From assembly GCA_949317995.1 (NCBI GenBank), contig OX439045.1, positions 42,055,693 to 42,119,692 of the forward strand: a DNA stretch of 64,000 nucleotides. Direction: 5' to 3'. How positions within the stretch are numbered: the first letter of the stretch is position 1; each line of letters begins with the position of its first letter. Made by a program: the position numbers and the translations under genes. The notes below the pieces were generated by a model. That model saw only the letters and a program-made list of their open reading frames with translations, was not told the DNA's origin and did not search any database. This document shows positions 32,400 through 43,747 of the stretch, in pieces. This stretch comes from Acholoe squamosa. Taxonomy: Eukaryota; Annelida; Polychaeta; Phyllodocida; Polynoidae.

Positions 32400-34400
32400 A
32401 TTGACCAGCTTGAATTTCCTAAATTGGACCATAGTTGTAACATTGGGTCCAATTTGGTTTCCTAAATTGGACCACTAGAACAGGCCTAGGCCTAGTTTTC
32501 TAAATTGGACCAAGGTGTAACCCTTTTCTGACTCCAGTGGGGCTGTGTACAAATGACGTCATGCATTTTTGGACCATTTTCGACCCCCCCTCCCCCCTTG
32601 TCATGTTTCGTCATACAACACTTGACCCCCCCCCTCAGCATGACGTCATGCAGAGAGATACCCCCCCCCTCCAAGTTCAACAAAGGGAGGGTGTGGATTG
32701 GGGGAAGAGGAAAAATAATTTTGATACCTCAAGGAGTGGGAGGGGGAGGGGTAAAAAGATTCATGCCTTTTCAGCAAAAAAAAGCCTGTGGATAACTATC
32801 GATGCTGCCCTGAGGCAGCAGCGGAGATTCAGTGGTATTTTAGATGCTGCCTAAGGGCAGCAGTGGTCCTTTTCAAAAAGGGTTAAATCAGTATGGGGCC
32901 TGGATTAGGGGTAAGAGTAGTGCACCCTGGCCTGGACATCAACTTGACTTTACACTGACATTGATGGCAGTGACACTCATTGAGTGAGATGTCTGAGGAA
33001 GGCATGCATGTAGGGCCTATAGGTAGGCACTTACCTAGTTTTCAAGACTTTGTCCCATGCATTTTTTTTAAGCAATGGATAGATCTCATCAGAAGAAATG
33101 GATTTGCTCTTTAAATGAAGTATTTATGCCAAGTATAAGGGAAGTTATGAACGATCAAAGACCCCAAATCAAAGCCAAAATTCTGTCACTGTTAGGAGTT
33201 TAAATAGGGCCCAGATTTGTGATCAAGCATATCTGATACAGGTGTAGCTACATCTCTTAAATAATTATTTTGGACTTTTTCTTTTTCGTGTATGAGTTCC
33301 CCATAAAAGGTTGAAAATCAATGTATTATATCAAAATTTAACAATTTAAAGGGATTTTATCTTGACCTAATATCATCTGTGATTTAGCGATCTCACAGAA
33401 TTGATGCAAAATTATGGAGTTGATATGAGATCTTTAAACGGTCAGAATTTCCCTTTAAATTGATGTAAACACTTCATTTAATTAAAAAGGAAATCCACTT
33501 ATTTTTATCGGCTCTATCCATTGTTATATAAATGATATACATAGGATTGGATTCTAGCAAACAGACAAGGACCTAACATGGAGAATCTGGTGGAAGGGTG
33601 ATAGCGAATGGCACGCTAAAATTTTTGTGGGGTCTGGCAAACATCCTGTTCCCCTATGAAATGAGAAACCCTAGACAGTTTCTAAACCATTTTTTTCTGT
33701 AGAAAGTGTGGGAACTATTCTCTTTTATGTGAGATTTTGCCTTTATACCAAAAAATGCTTTCAAAGTTATGGGGTAACTTCACTTGGGGAGAATGGGATG
33801 TTTATCTGAATCAATTATTTCTCAAATAGATTCATATTAAACCCCTAATCAATCCCTTTAAAATGAGCTCATCTTTGTTAAGATCCTCCAATAAATAGCT
33901 ACACAATGAGCTTGCAAAGAAAGGAGAGTTTAGCACTCCCCAGTTTCAGCTTTATCAGTTTCACACCTCCACTGCAACAGAAGCATGCACTGGGGGTAGG
34001 TAAGTGCCTACTATAGGTATTATATCTCCCTACCTTTACAATTTTTCTTTTCTTGCCAGAGCCAAAGCAAATTTTGATTTCTTGATGACATGATGTCATG
34101 CAGCCCATGACCCCCCCTCCCCCCTTGTCATGCTTGGTCATGGGAAGTGGGACCCCCCTCCCCCCCTCCTGCATGACGTCATTTGTACACAGCCCCCGTA
34201 CGGAGCAAATTCACATGATCTATATGAAAATAACAAGAGGATATGTCATATCATATATTAAAAGTTCCCTGGTTTTATATATTTTTCAATATAAGGAAAA
34301 TGTTAGGAAATAGAGAACAATAATGCACATTGGTCCAATTTAGGATACCAGTTGGTCCAAATTAGGCACCTGGCTGCCTAAATTGGACCATTAGGCTTTG
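32400..34400. mobile_element. ~2-kb element with inverted, subrepeat-bearing termini
   Basis: The left end carries three spaced copies of TCCTAAATTGGACCA-like motif (32,415-32,515) followed by GGGGCTGTGTACAAATGACG (about 32,538). The right end carries the mirror order: GACGTCATTTGTACACAGCC (about 34,175) and then GGTCCAATTTAGGATACCA, GGTCCAAATTAGGCACC and CCTAAATTGGACC (34,330-34,390). Poly-C blocks GACCCCCCCTCCCCCCTTGT with CATGACGTCATGCA-like palindromes sit just inside each end. The interior holds a diverged copy of the repeat at 36-440 and no recognisable transposase. Superfamily unknown. Confidence 0.6.
33620..34030 (+). repeat. Dispersed repeat, copy 2 (first copy at 36-440)
   Basis: Aligned with 36-440 through GGGTCTGGCAAACAT-like, AAGATCCTCCAATAAATAGC, GCTTGCAAAGAAAGGAGAGT and TCACACCTC blocks. 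It lies inside the inverted-terminus element at 32,400-34,400. Confidence 0.7.
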
Positions 34401-35731
34401 ATTCTTAATTGCACACCCTGACTAGAGGGATTACCTGCTTTAGCCTTTGCATCTCCTTTACTTATATAAAGTCTGCATTTCTGTGAAAATTATTGTGAAA
34501 ATAAAAATGTGTGAAATGATGGCTCATCCCCATCTACGGCTTTTTTAAAACCCCTTCTTTAGTATGGGCAGATGAGGGAAAAGGGCCCTCCCTGCGGGAT
34601 TTTTAGTACTATTTCACGATATGTAGCAATGACACACGAACCATGGAGTTGACTTTTAGACAATCGGCTCAAAAGTTACAACGTCCCATAATGCATGTGG
34701 TGCAATTAGAACCTTATCATAATTAGCATCAACAAAACAAACCTCGTCAATCAACACCTGAGAGGCATCGCACCCAGCAATGATTCCAGAGCTCCCTCTT
34801 CTTGCCCTACAGGTCCACTTCTTTCCAAATTGTCCATTGCCTTTTCCACCCAGCTCTCAGTCCTATTAATCACAAACTAATGCGAGGCACCTTGTGCGAG
34901 CTGCTGCTACTGCTGGCAGTCCTTGTTGAATCTAGATCACTGCACGTCTTAAAGACAGAGGCTTCCTGGTGACTACTGAGGTTCTGGAGGCATGATCAGA
35001 AATGGAAAAAAACTGTCCATGCTTGGATGAGAATATCGAAGGAATTGTTGGGTTATGAGTTATAAAGTGCGTTCTGTTGGAGGCTTTGGAGCGGGAGAAA
35101 GCTATGCCAGTTATGGACATAGTTGCATGTGATCATCTAGAAGTGCAAATAATATGTAGCATATAGAAGGAAGGGCATAACACTTTTCCAAGGAGATCTA
35201 AGTAATGTTAGTCCCAGATATTCAATTTAATCAAGTATTAGCCATTCATTTCAGATGTAGCCCACTTTACCTGACTGCTTGACACTCATCGCACAATTAT
35301 TGGTAGGTGCTGGTATTTAGACAGAATGGGTGACAATTGGAAACATATCCTTCGTTTCCAAAAACATTCAAACAGGTCCTCAGGCGGTATCTGCCACTCC
35401 TGGTAGTGATAAGACGAATCTTATTTACAACCTTGGGGATATCAATCCAACCTATACCGACCCTCTTTGTGAAAGACTAAGGCAACAGTCAGCTAATGCT
35501 GCGGAGCGGATACAACTACACTATACTGTATACTTCAACTCAGGGTCAGCCTCTCAAATAATACGCATTCTTACAACTTATATACCTGAGTATTGCTTTA
35601 GAGTCAGACTGGGCATATTTTTTTCTCTGTGCATATCAGCAAGTCATCAACTCGACCCTTTAAATGTGGACTCTCAAGTGGAAGTATGAAATTGAATGTG
35701 AGGGGAGTAAGGTGGGGGATAAAAAAGGGAG

Positions 35732-35733
<2 letters not shown>
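34401..35733. other. Non-coding stretch, nothing recognised
   Basis: A 119-codon plus-strand frame (35,330-35,689) has no recognisable domain. No other feature supported. Confidence 0.4.
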
Positions 35734-35734
<1 letters not shown>

Positions 35735-35781
<47 letters not shown>

Positions 35782-35790
35782 ACACACACA
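35735..35790. repeat. (GA)n-(CA)n microsatellite
   Basis: About 22 GA units followed by six CA units, then degenerate GA to about 35,813. Flanking ORFs rich in Arg-Glu or Leu-Ser are by-products. Confidence 0.97.
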
Positions 35791-35833
35791 GAAAGAGAGA
35801 GAAAAAGAGAGAGGATGCTAGAATCAAATGGAA

Positions 35834-35874
35834 ATAAGTGATTTGATTAAATGCAGGTAAATCAAATCACTTAT
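35834..35874. repeat. Perfect 14-bp hairpin
   Basis: ATAAGTGATTTGAT and its exact complement, separated by 13 bp. Confidence 0.8.
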
Positions 35875-36084
35875 AATAGGACATTATCACAATACACGGC
35901 TCACAATAATATCGGACATGCTCTGCATATCTTTACATAGAAGACCCATTCGCCATTGGTTGAGAAGGTCTATTTTTGATACACGTGGGTATTCATTTAA
36001 GGTCATAAATTCAGATTGACTGTATATAAATGTTAGTCTCCCAATTTGTCCATTTAAACAAATGGAGTTTAACAACGTCTCCTT

Positions 36085-36235
36085 TTTTTCTGTAGTTATG
36101 TGGAAACCCGGGAGTGGGAATACTGGCTGCAGCTGTCAGGTCTCACATGGATGTGTCCTCGGATGGGAACCTGTTTACCTGCATCATCCTGCATTACCAT
36201 GCACCTGCTGGATGTAACAATCATGATCAGGCTCC
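36085..36235 (+). repeat. Dispersed repeat, copy 2 (other at 30,150-30,300)
   Basis: CTGGCTGCAGCTGTCAGGTC followed by TCACATGGATG and GGGAACCTGTTTACCTGCAT. Same orientation as the first copy. Confidence 0.75.
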
Positions 36236-36240
36236 TGTTT

Positions 36241-37021
36241 CTCTCTCAACATTCCCCTAATCGAACTGTAACCCTTTAAGGACAGCTATATAGGAAAAAG
36301 GTCTATATATAATCTCACAAGAATCACACAAAGAAGAAATCATTTGAATGTGTTATGTTCACTGAGAATATCTGATCTGAACTTTTCTTGTTAAATTTAG
36401 TGGCGCCTGACAAATGTTGCGGCCAAACTAGCATTTTACAATTTACTACTCCATTCACTACAAAGCAGGAATCAGGGTTTCAAATAACTCTTTGTATATA
36501 AATCCGATAGGCGAGAAATTTCCCCACTGAAAGATCCTGTCTTCCCTGCTCTATCATTGGGTAAGGGCCATCCGCCAAGGCGTCCTGCTAATACACAGCA
36601 CATTTATTATCCATTTGAGCTGCTGCAGAGCCGCGCATATCATCAAATGAATACACTGTAGGAGAGAGAGAGAGAGGCAGGTTGAGCCACTGGGCACGTT
36701 AACCCACCAGATGTCATTTCTATTTACTTCAGAGCTTCACTAAAATGTATTTAATTGTAATGCTCGGTGAGTTAACGTACTCACATCTCCCCTAGACAAT
36801 TTTGTCACATACCCACATTGTCCCCTCCTACGTACATAGACTATCATGGTTATAGTCGGATATATTCAATAAATACAATTAAACATATCAAAACCGTGAA
36901 ATTGTTCTTGTGAAATGACGTTTTATGATATGCTATAGCTGGCCTTAAGATACGTAACCAGGTCATTCACTGTATTCAACATGGAATAAAGTACATGCCT
37001 GCCACAACTGTCAAACTCACA
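36241..37021. other. Non-coding stretch, nothing recognised
   Basis: No gene or repeat recognised except a short GA tract near 36,662-36,677. Confidence 0.4.
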
Positions 37022-37694
37022 TCATCACAGACTACTTACATTGTTGAGGCATGCACCTGCTACCAACCCACATTGTCATATACTACTCACATCGTTAAGT
37101 CATACACCTGCCACCAACCCACATTGTCATATACTACTTACATTGTTAAGACATTCACCTGCCACCAACCCACATTCTCAGATACTACTTACATTGATAG
37201 AGCATACATCTGCCACCAACCCACATTGTCATATACTACTTACATTGTTAAGGCATACACCTGCTACCGACCCACATTCTCATATACTACTTTGATTGTT
37301 AGAGCATACACCTACAACCAACCCACATTCTCATATACTACTTACATTGGTACAGCATTCACCTGCCACCAACCCACATTCTCAGATACTACTTACATTG
37401 ATACAGCATACATCTGCCACCAACCCATACCAGAAAGCTAATGCCATCTTTCTGTCCATACTGTTACATACTACTTATATTGGTACAGCATTCACCCACC
37501 CACATTGTCACACGCTACTACATCAATTAATACAGCATTCACCTGCAACCATATTATCACATAGGCCTACAATGTACATTGGTACCGCATTGACATGCCA
37601 CCTACCCACATTGTCACAAACACATACTACTCACATTGGTGCATCATACACCTTCCACCTACCCTCTTTTCCACATACTACTTACAGGTAAACA

Positions 37695-37696
<2 letters not shown>

Positions 37697-37749
<53 letters not shown>
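37697..37749. repeat. (TA)n microsatellite inside the 51-bp array
   Basis: About 26 TA units between the two sequence variants of the 51-bp array. Confidence 0.97.
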
Positions 37750-37752
<3 letters not shown>

Positions 37753-38298
37753 GCTACATACCAACATTGTTACATAATACTTGCAGTAATATAGCGTACA
37801 CCTGCTACATACCCACATTGTTACATACTACTTACAGTAATATAGCGTATATCTGCTACATACCCACATTGCTGCATACTACTTACAGTAATATAACGTA
37901 CACCTGCTACATACCCACATGTTACATACTACTTAAGTAATATAGCATACACTTGCTACATACCCACATTGTTACATACTACTTACAGTAATATAGCGTA
38001 TATCTGCTACATACCCACATTGCTGCATACTACTTACAGTAATATAACATACACCTGCTACATACCCACATTGCTGCATACTACTTAAGTAATATAGCAT
38101 ACACTTGCTACATACCCACATTGTTACATACTACTTACAGTAATAAAGCAGAAACCTGGTACATACCCACATTGCTGCATACTACTTACAGTAATAAAGC
38201 ATACACCTGCTACATACCCACATTGCTGCATACTACTAACAGTAATATAGCATACACATTGTTACATACTACTTACAGTAATAAAACATACACCTGCT

Positions 38299-38438
38299 CA
38301 GTGATGCCACTTTTCCTGGTTTATCAGGAATTCCTGGTTTTCAGTCCAAGATACCTGCATTAGATTATGTTAAATTCCTGGAAAAAATGTGTCCAAAAGT
38401 CCAGTTTTCCTGTTTTTTTTTGTCGGCCAGTGAGTGGC
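38299..38438 (+). mobile_element. hAT-like MITE, copy 1, inserted in the minisatellite
   Basis: Begins CAGTGATGCCACTTTTCCTG and ends CGGCCAGTGAGTGGC. It interrupts a minisatellite unit, which resumes at CTACATACCCACATTGCTGC. Compared with copy 2 (41,134-41,276) the right end lacks the last ~8 bases (ATCTCTG). The AGTGATGCCACT-type termini resemble hAT elements (CAG start). Confidence 0.7.
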
Positions 38439-38540
38439 TACATACCCACATTGCTGCATACTACTAACAGTAATATAGCATACACCTGCTAGTGCTACAT
38501 ACCTTGCTACATACTACTTACAGTAATATGCCTGCCACCT

Positions 38541-39621
38541 ATCCATCAACAGAGCAATCATACACTCTCAGCCCCACTTGTAAATGGGCTATGAAAACCA
38601 CTGTAGTGGGTATAGTAGAACCCACTGTTAGGTCATTGGATTTGTGCTGACAGTAACTACTGCTGTTTTCCAAAAATAGAAGCAATATTCTGTTAAAAGC
38701 TACCCACGGTCTGATAGTGTATGTCTACTACATACCCACATTGCCATATATACTACTTACTTTGATACAGCATAGACCTACACCTGCTACATACCCCAAT
38801 TATCACCAGCACAGCATCCATTTCTCACATTCCCACATTGTCACATACTACTTTCATTGATACAGCATACACCTACCTACATCGCCATATTAATACTATT
38901 TATAAACACAGACATGTCATAACCCTGCCATTGTCACTTGGTACATAGCAATATTGATACGGCATGGGGGATTGAATAAAGTATACATGTAGTTAGTAGG
39001 GGGGGTAGAAAAACAGGGCTGTGGATGGGGGTCTTATTTTCTCAAAAATAATGCCTCCATACTTTATGGGAGCCCCCGTCCATACTTTATGGGAGCCCCC
39101 CCCCCCTTCATACCCACATTGTTATACTATCACACTGACCCAGTATATCCCTTCCACAATCACATACTGCTTGCGCCAGCACAGAATTTATGCCTGCCAC
39201 ATACTAACATCATCACATACTACATACACAAATACCGGTACAACACATGCCTGCCAGCTGCCTACTTACCCTTAATCTTTCTACCTCTGTGCGTGCTACT
39301 CTCGTGCAGATGTACTACATGTAGTTTACCCTTTCCATATACATTATGTCATCCTTATCTGTAAATGGTGATTCTCACTGACAGCTGTTGCCATTTTACA
39401 TAACCACTATCCCAGGTCAATTCATGACTCAGCCTACTAGCCTGTTGGTCCATAACAGCGGCACTGTCGTACGGCCTCTACTGCTTCTGGTATCCCCTTA
39501 TTCCTGACTCCATCTACTAGCCATTACAGGACCACTTCATGGAAATGTTTGCAATGTCTCTGTATTAAGTTATCAACAACCGTGTATGACTCATTCTCAC
39601 CAATGTGATGCAATTACGTTA
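38541..39621. repeat. Decayed continuation of the 51-bp array, then unrecognised sequence
   Basis: Degenerate units (CACATACTACTTTCATTGAT followed by ACAGCATACACC, and similar) appear at about 38,725-38,900 and 39,180-39,260. A C-run with a duplicated TACTTTATGGGAGCCCCC block lies at 39,060-39,108. No gene is supported. Confidence 0.55.
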
Positions 39622-40506
39622 GGGGAGGTTTCTAACCGTTTCTGACCGAGGTTTCTGACTGGCAGTTACAGAGTTAATTTAGCCTACAGTTTGAAAGTGG
39701 TCACAGAAAGGTACTGTTTTTCACTCCCCCCATGTTCCTTATGGTCCAGGGCACCCTTCCCTGTGCTTTTTGTTCCTTTCCAGACTCAGGACAAACTAAG
39801 AAGGAAGATTTTCTTGACTTCCTCCTCTGCCAAAGAGGTTTCTGACTGGAAGTTATAAAAACATCTATTGACCTGTAGTTTGAATTCCATCACAGAAAGG
39901 CATAGTTTTTTTCAGTCAATGTAGGATTGATCCTATCCTATCCTAGCTTTTTTGCCACCCCTTATATTTATGGCACAATTGGCCATCTCTTCTCTGGTCA
40001 GAAAGCTTCACATAATGAAGGTTTCTGACCGGGGAGGTTTCTGACCGATGTCTTGATGAAGAATACAGTGTAAGTATGCAACTTATCTTGATCTTCAGCC
40101 TTCCCTCCCTTTTCCTTAGATGGACATCTTTCTATCCCTACTGTTTTTCCTTACTTATTTGCCCTCTCCTTTGTTTTAAGGGGAAGCCACTTCTTCTAGA
40201 AATTCTCTGACCTGATGGAGGTTTCGGACCGGGGAGGTTTCTGACCGGCAGTTATAAAAACATGAATTGACCTGTAGTTTGAATTCCATCACAGAAAGGT
40301 ATAGTTTTTTCAGTCAATATAGGATTGATCCTATCCTGACTTTATTTTAGATTGATAAATTTCTTGCCACATATATTTGTGGCACAATTGGCCATATCTT
40401 TTTCCTGGTCAGAAACCTCAGTCAGAAACCTTGATCAGAAACCTCCCCAGTCAGAAACCTTGGTCAGAAACCTCCCCGGTCAGAAACTTCGGTCAGAAAC
40501 CTCCCC
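39622..40506. mobile_element. Compact fold-back-like element (885 bp)
   Basis: The left terminus is GGGGAGGTTTCTAACCG followed by TTTCTGACCGAGGTTTCTGA. The right terminus is an array of the inverted motif (GGTCAGAAACCTCCCC and variants, about seven copies at 40,407-40,506), so the ends pair with one another. The interior is built of four ~190-bp tandem units, each opening with GAGGTTTCTGAC (about 39,650, 39,834, 40,019 and 40,218). Two of them share CTGTAGTTTGAATTCCATCA and GGATTGATCCTATCCT. Inverted ends made of short tandem subrepeats are the diagnostic of fold-back elements. No coding capacity. Confidence 0.8.
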
Positions 40507-40850
40507 GAATATAGTTGAGACAGAGCCATATACAGTCAGTCCAGATAGGTAGCTCACTGTTCACTGACAGCCATGTGGGGTTTATTTAGATTCCTGTGCA
40601 AATCTCTTACCATGATGCAGTGAACTGGCAGGCATTGCTCACTGTGTTTTTTTTTGGACTTGCTTATTGCACTAATGAGCTGTTATGTTCATTTTAATGC
40701 TATAGAGCAGATCAAATTTTATTGAGATTTCAAACAACAAAATAGAAGCAAATATATATATTTTAAATCATTAAAACATGACATGTAGAAATACACTGTC
40801 TAAGCAACTTCTTCATAGACACTCAGATTCGTCTGGTGGAATAATGTCAG

Positions 40851-41005
40851 CAAATGTCAACGATCATGGAATATTTTTGCATCGTATTTCCGGAAATGAG
40901 TCTGCCATGTTCAACGAGGCCTTATAGGCCCAGTTAAATGCGGGCAGACTCATTGAGGGAAATGCGATGCAAAAATATCCCATGAGAGTTGTCATTTGCA
41001 TTTAT
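40851..41005. mobile_element. MITE-like inverted repeat
   Basis: GGAATATTTTTGCATCG on the left and its near complement (CGATGCAAAAATATCC) on the right, with outer pairs (AAATGTCAACGATCATGG against AAATGACAACTCTCATGG) and inner pairs (ATGAGTCTGCC / GGCAGACTCAT). Arms are ~55-60 bp with a central loop of about 36 bp. Confidence 0.75.
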
Positions 41006-41133
41006 GCCATGGCCCTACGGGGTTAAATTGCTATTAAATTAAGTATCACAATCATATTTTCTGATTTTCAACGTGTTGAGTCGTCTTGATTTATTTTCGT
41101 CTGCCATGACACCTTCTTTATAGATTCCAATGC

Positions 41134-41276
41134 CAGAGATGCCACTTTTCCTGGTTTACCAGGAATTCCTGGTTTTGATTACAGGTTATCTGTATTAAAT
41201 TATGTTAAATTCCTGGAAAAAACCTATCCAAAGTCTAGTTTTCCTGACTTTTGTTGGCCAGTGAGTGGCATCTCTG
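41134..41276 (+). mobile_element. hAT-like MITE, copy 2, complete
   Basis: Starts CAGAGATGCCACT and ends with its exact complement AGTGGCATCTCTG, giving 13-bp terminal inverted repeats. The interior matches 38,299-38,438 (CTGGTTTACCAGGAATTCCT, TTATGTTAAATTCCTGGAAA). No matching 8-bp flanks were found (TCCAATGC left, CTATGGGG right), so the duplication is lost or the superfamily call is wrong. Confidence 0.8.
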
Positions 41277-41640
41277 CTATGGGGAGAGCTAGCTGCAGGG
41301 TCAACCGTTGTTTTGCATCTTCTTCGTATTAATTTTCGAAATACTTCATAACTGAGATATCTTACAAGTTTTAAAATTGATGTCTAACTAATTGTTTTAA
41401 AATGACATTGCTGTAGTAATCAATTAAATCTAGATAAAAAAAATTATCAAAATTATTAAAACAAGCCGGGACGCTGTGGACTATTTCTTGTTGCCCCCAT
41501 GCATGCCTTTTCCCGCCCCGAACCCACCCGAGCACCGCCGAACATTTCCGTATTACTTTCAAAATTCAATTTTGTGTAAATATGAAGGTTTATTTTTGTT
41601 TTAATTACCACCATAATTTTAGTCCACCAAATACCTTACA

Positions 41641-43747
41641 TTAAGGGGAAGAAACAACTTTTTCAACAACTTGAACAATTTTATTTGAAAAGTCCTGAGC
41701 GAACATCCGGCACTTGTAACTTTGGCGCCAAACATGGCAGCGTCTCAAAGTTGAGCAAGGAGCGCAATCGTCTTTATTTTTCGGTATATCAGGAGACAAT
41801 GCGCTTTGAGAAGAAGACACATTATAGTTTATAGTAAGATTAATGTTCCCAGTGATGGAGGCATGGGCAAATATCCCCTGAACAGATATTATCATGGTGA
41901 ACAGCCATTCCCCCGGTAAAGAGACCGGGTGGTCAGGCAGGAGTTGACGGGCCTCTCCCTCAGCGTCCTCGACCAAGGCTGGTGGGAGACTGGACGGTGT
42001 CAAAGCTGGGGTCGGAGCCTTACCAATGGTGGCAGATGGCTTTCTTTTCTTCGATACACCTTGTATAGGCACTGATGTGCTGGACTTTGTGTTTGCAAAA
42101 CTATATTCAATGGATTTACGCTTTTGAGTAGCAGTGACTGGGAGATAAGGTCCGCTCATGGCCCTCTGATGCTCACGGTTTGCAGTATTGTAATTTGCAA
42201 TGCTGGCTTCATTTTTATGACCTGAGTGCTGAGCTATGTAGGTAGAAGGGACTTTAGCACCCATCAATGCCTCAATGCTACTTTTGCGCAGAGAGTGATT
42301 TTTTTTTCTTTCCTGTGACGCCCCCCTCCTTGCACACGGTCTTGACTATTTCACCCATAGTGTTCACACCCATGTTCCCTCTGATATTCCCAAATTCATC
42401 GTCAATGGTAGCTGTTCCGTGTGGGGTTAAGAACATAGGTGCCTCGTCATCACACATTTCAATAGGCCTTCTGGATACATAGTCCTTAAAGTACCAAATA
42501 GGGCATCTGTCCCCCTGAGTAGCCAAGATCCTTGGTGGGAAGGCCCTAGGTGCCGTCTTTCCACCTCTTGTTTTGGTTATTTTTTCTGTGTATTCCAGAT
42601 ACTCTACCCCATCTGTATCAGTTTTAAGCTCAACGTCACCATAACACATTTGCTTTGCTTCCTGGTTAGCACGCAATCCAAAGCCCATATAAAAAAAGAA
42701 AGAAAACAGTCTTTTGTAGTGTACCGGGATCAGCCATGCCCAGACTACCATTGGCCCACAACATTTCCATATCTTGCTTTGTCAGAGGTTCTGCTCGATT
42801 AGGACGATTCCCTTTACCTGCTGCCTTCAACTTCACTCTCTTGGCGTGCAGCACTTCTCTAGACATCTCAAATCGTGGGTCTTTTAAGGGATCCACCCAA
42901 TATTTTATATCCTTAAGATGCCTGGGTGGGTTTAATGCCAAAACATTAAATAAATTATATCAAAAATTTAAAAAAAAAAAATTATTAGTTAAATACACAC
43001 CTCAGGATTTCTCTGTGGGTTGATGTTAAAGTGTAAGACTTATGCTCCTCCCCGTTAGCCTTTTTCTTGCCTACAATGTAATTGCACATGAAATGATCTA
43101 GTTCAGGTGGTTCTATTAGATGAATGGGCCTGGTTTCATTGCAGAATTTATCAAACCACTTCTGGAATGCATTGACAACCTGTAGAAAATGTTAAAAAGT
43201 GTTAAAATCGTCTAAAAAGCCATAGTCCCCTTACAATCCTTATCTACATTGTCTATAACACCTTACAAAAGTAGGGCGCTCAGTACACATGCACTAAGAC
43301 ACTGCAGCGGGTGGACTTGGCACCATGCCAATGCTCCACTCGCTTTGTTTACTTTTTGAGACGCTCGTCTATAACATCGATTTCTTTACCCTAAAACTTC
43401 TACAATAGCTAAATATGACATACCTGGTTGGTTTTACAAATAGTATTCTTATTCTTTGCGCTGTCTACGTATTCTGTGAGGTCGTCAGTACTCATTAACT
43501 TTTCGGGCTTTGTCGGGTGCTGGACTTGCTGAGTCAACTTGGCTATATCATCAGGAATCATCTCCTCATCACTTCTATTGACGGGCATACCTGCAAAATC
43601 AACCTCAAAGTGGCCAACATTGTCAGCCCTGCTTACTGGCACAAAAATTAGAGTGGGTTGCTCTAAATCTTGGTTAAACTCGTCCATATTGATTCCTTGA
43701 AAATAGCTGTGACTGTCCATGGTGCATTGACGACTGGTGACAAACAC
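41641..43747 (-). CDS. Crypton-type tyrosine recombinase (DUF3504/KIAA1958-like), spliced, two frame breaks
   Basis: Minus-strand gene in three exons: 43,747-43,424, 43,179-43,001 and 42,921-41,641, ~590 codons. Donors CAG|GTATGT and GAG|GTGTGT and acceptors CTACAG| and CACCCAG| join in phase. Exon 1 gives an acidic leader. Exon 2 gives the N-terminal DNA-binding-like helices (VVNAFQKWFDKFCNETR, YTLTSTHREILR). Exon 3 has HLKDIKYWVDP, then the catalytic domain with its arginine box (GFGLRANQE), the HSLRKSS box (HxxR) and QHSGHKNEASIANY with the presumptive nucleophile Tyr. A Ser/Pro tail and a GNINLTINYN segment follow, as in KIAA1958-like proteins. Two frameshifts are needed, in T7/A7 at 42,691-42,697 and in the A/T run at 42,299-42,307. 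Both lie in homopolymers, so sequencing error or very recent decay is likely. Cryptons encode only this recombinase and move by site-specific recombination. Confidence 0.88.

Larger units (their letters stand above)
37022..38540. repeat. 51-bp minisatellite
   Basis: At least 24 tandem units of 51 bp. The 5' half has units like TTACATTGTTAAGACATTCA followed by CCTGCCACCAACCCACATTC and TCAGATACTAC. The 3' half has a derived variant with CTGCTACATACCCACATTG and TTACAGTAATATAGCGTA. Because 51 is 17 codons, the first part stays open in more than one frame (36,995-37,441 is 148 codons). Interruptions: a (TA)n tract at 37,697-37,749 and a hAT-like MITE at 38,299-38,438. Decayed units trail on to about 39,300. 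Confidence 0.93.

Noticed and set aside
35604-35841. Leu-Ser or Arg-Glu-rich ORFs
   Set aside because: They are translations of the (GA)n microsatellite.
36995-37441. 148-codon ORF of 17-residue repeats
   Set aside because: Period 51 bp equals 17 codons, so open frames occur automatically, and more than one frame is open; no signal peptide or domain.
37022-38540. Possible CRISPR array (regular repeats)
   Set aside because: Units are contiguous and diverge throughout, without constant repeats separated by unique spacers, and the DNA is eukaryotic.
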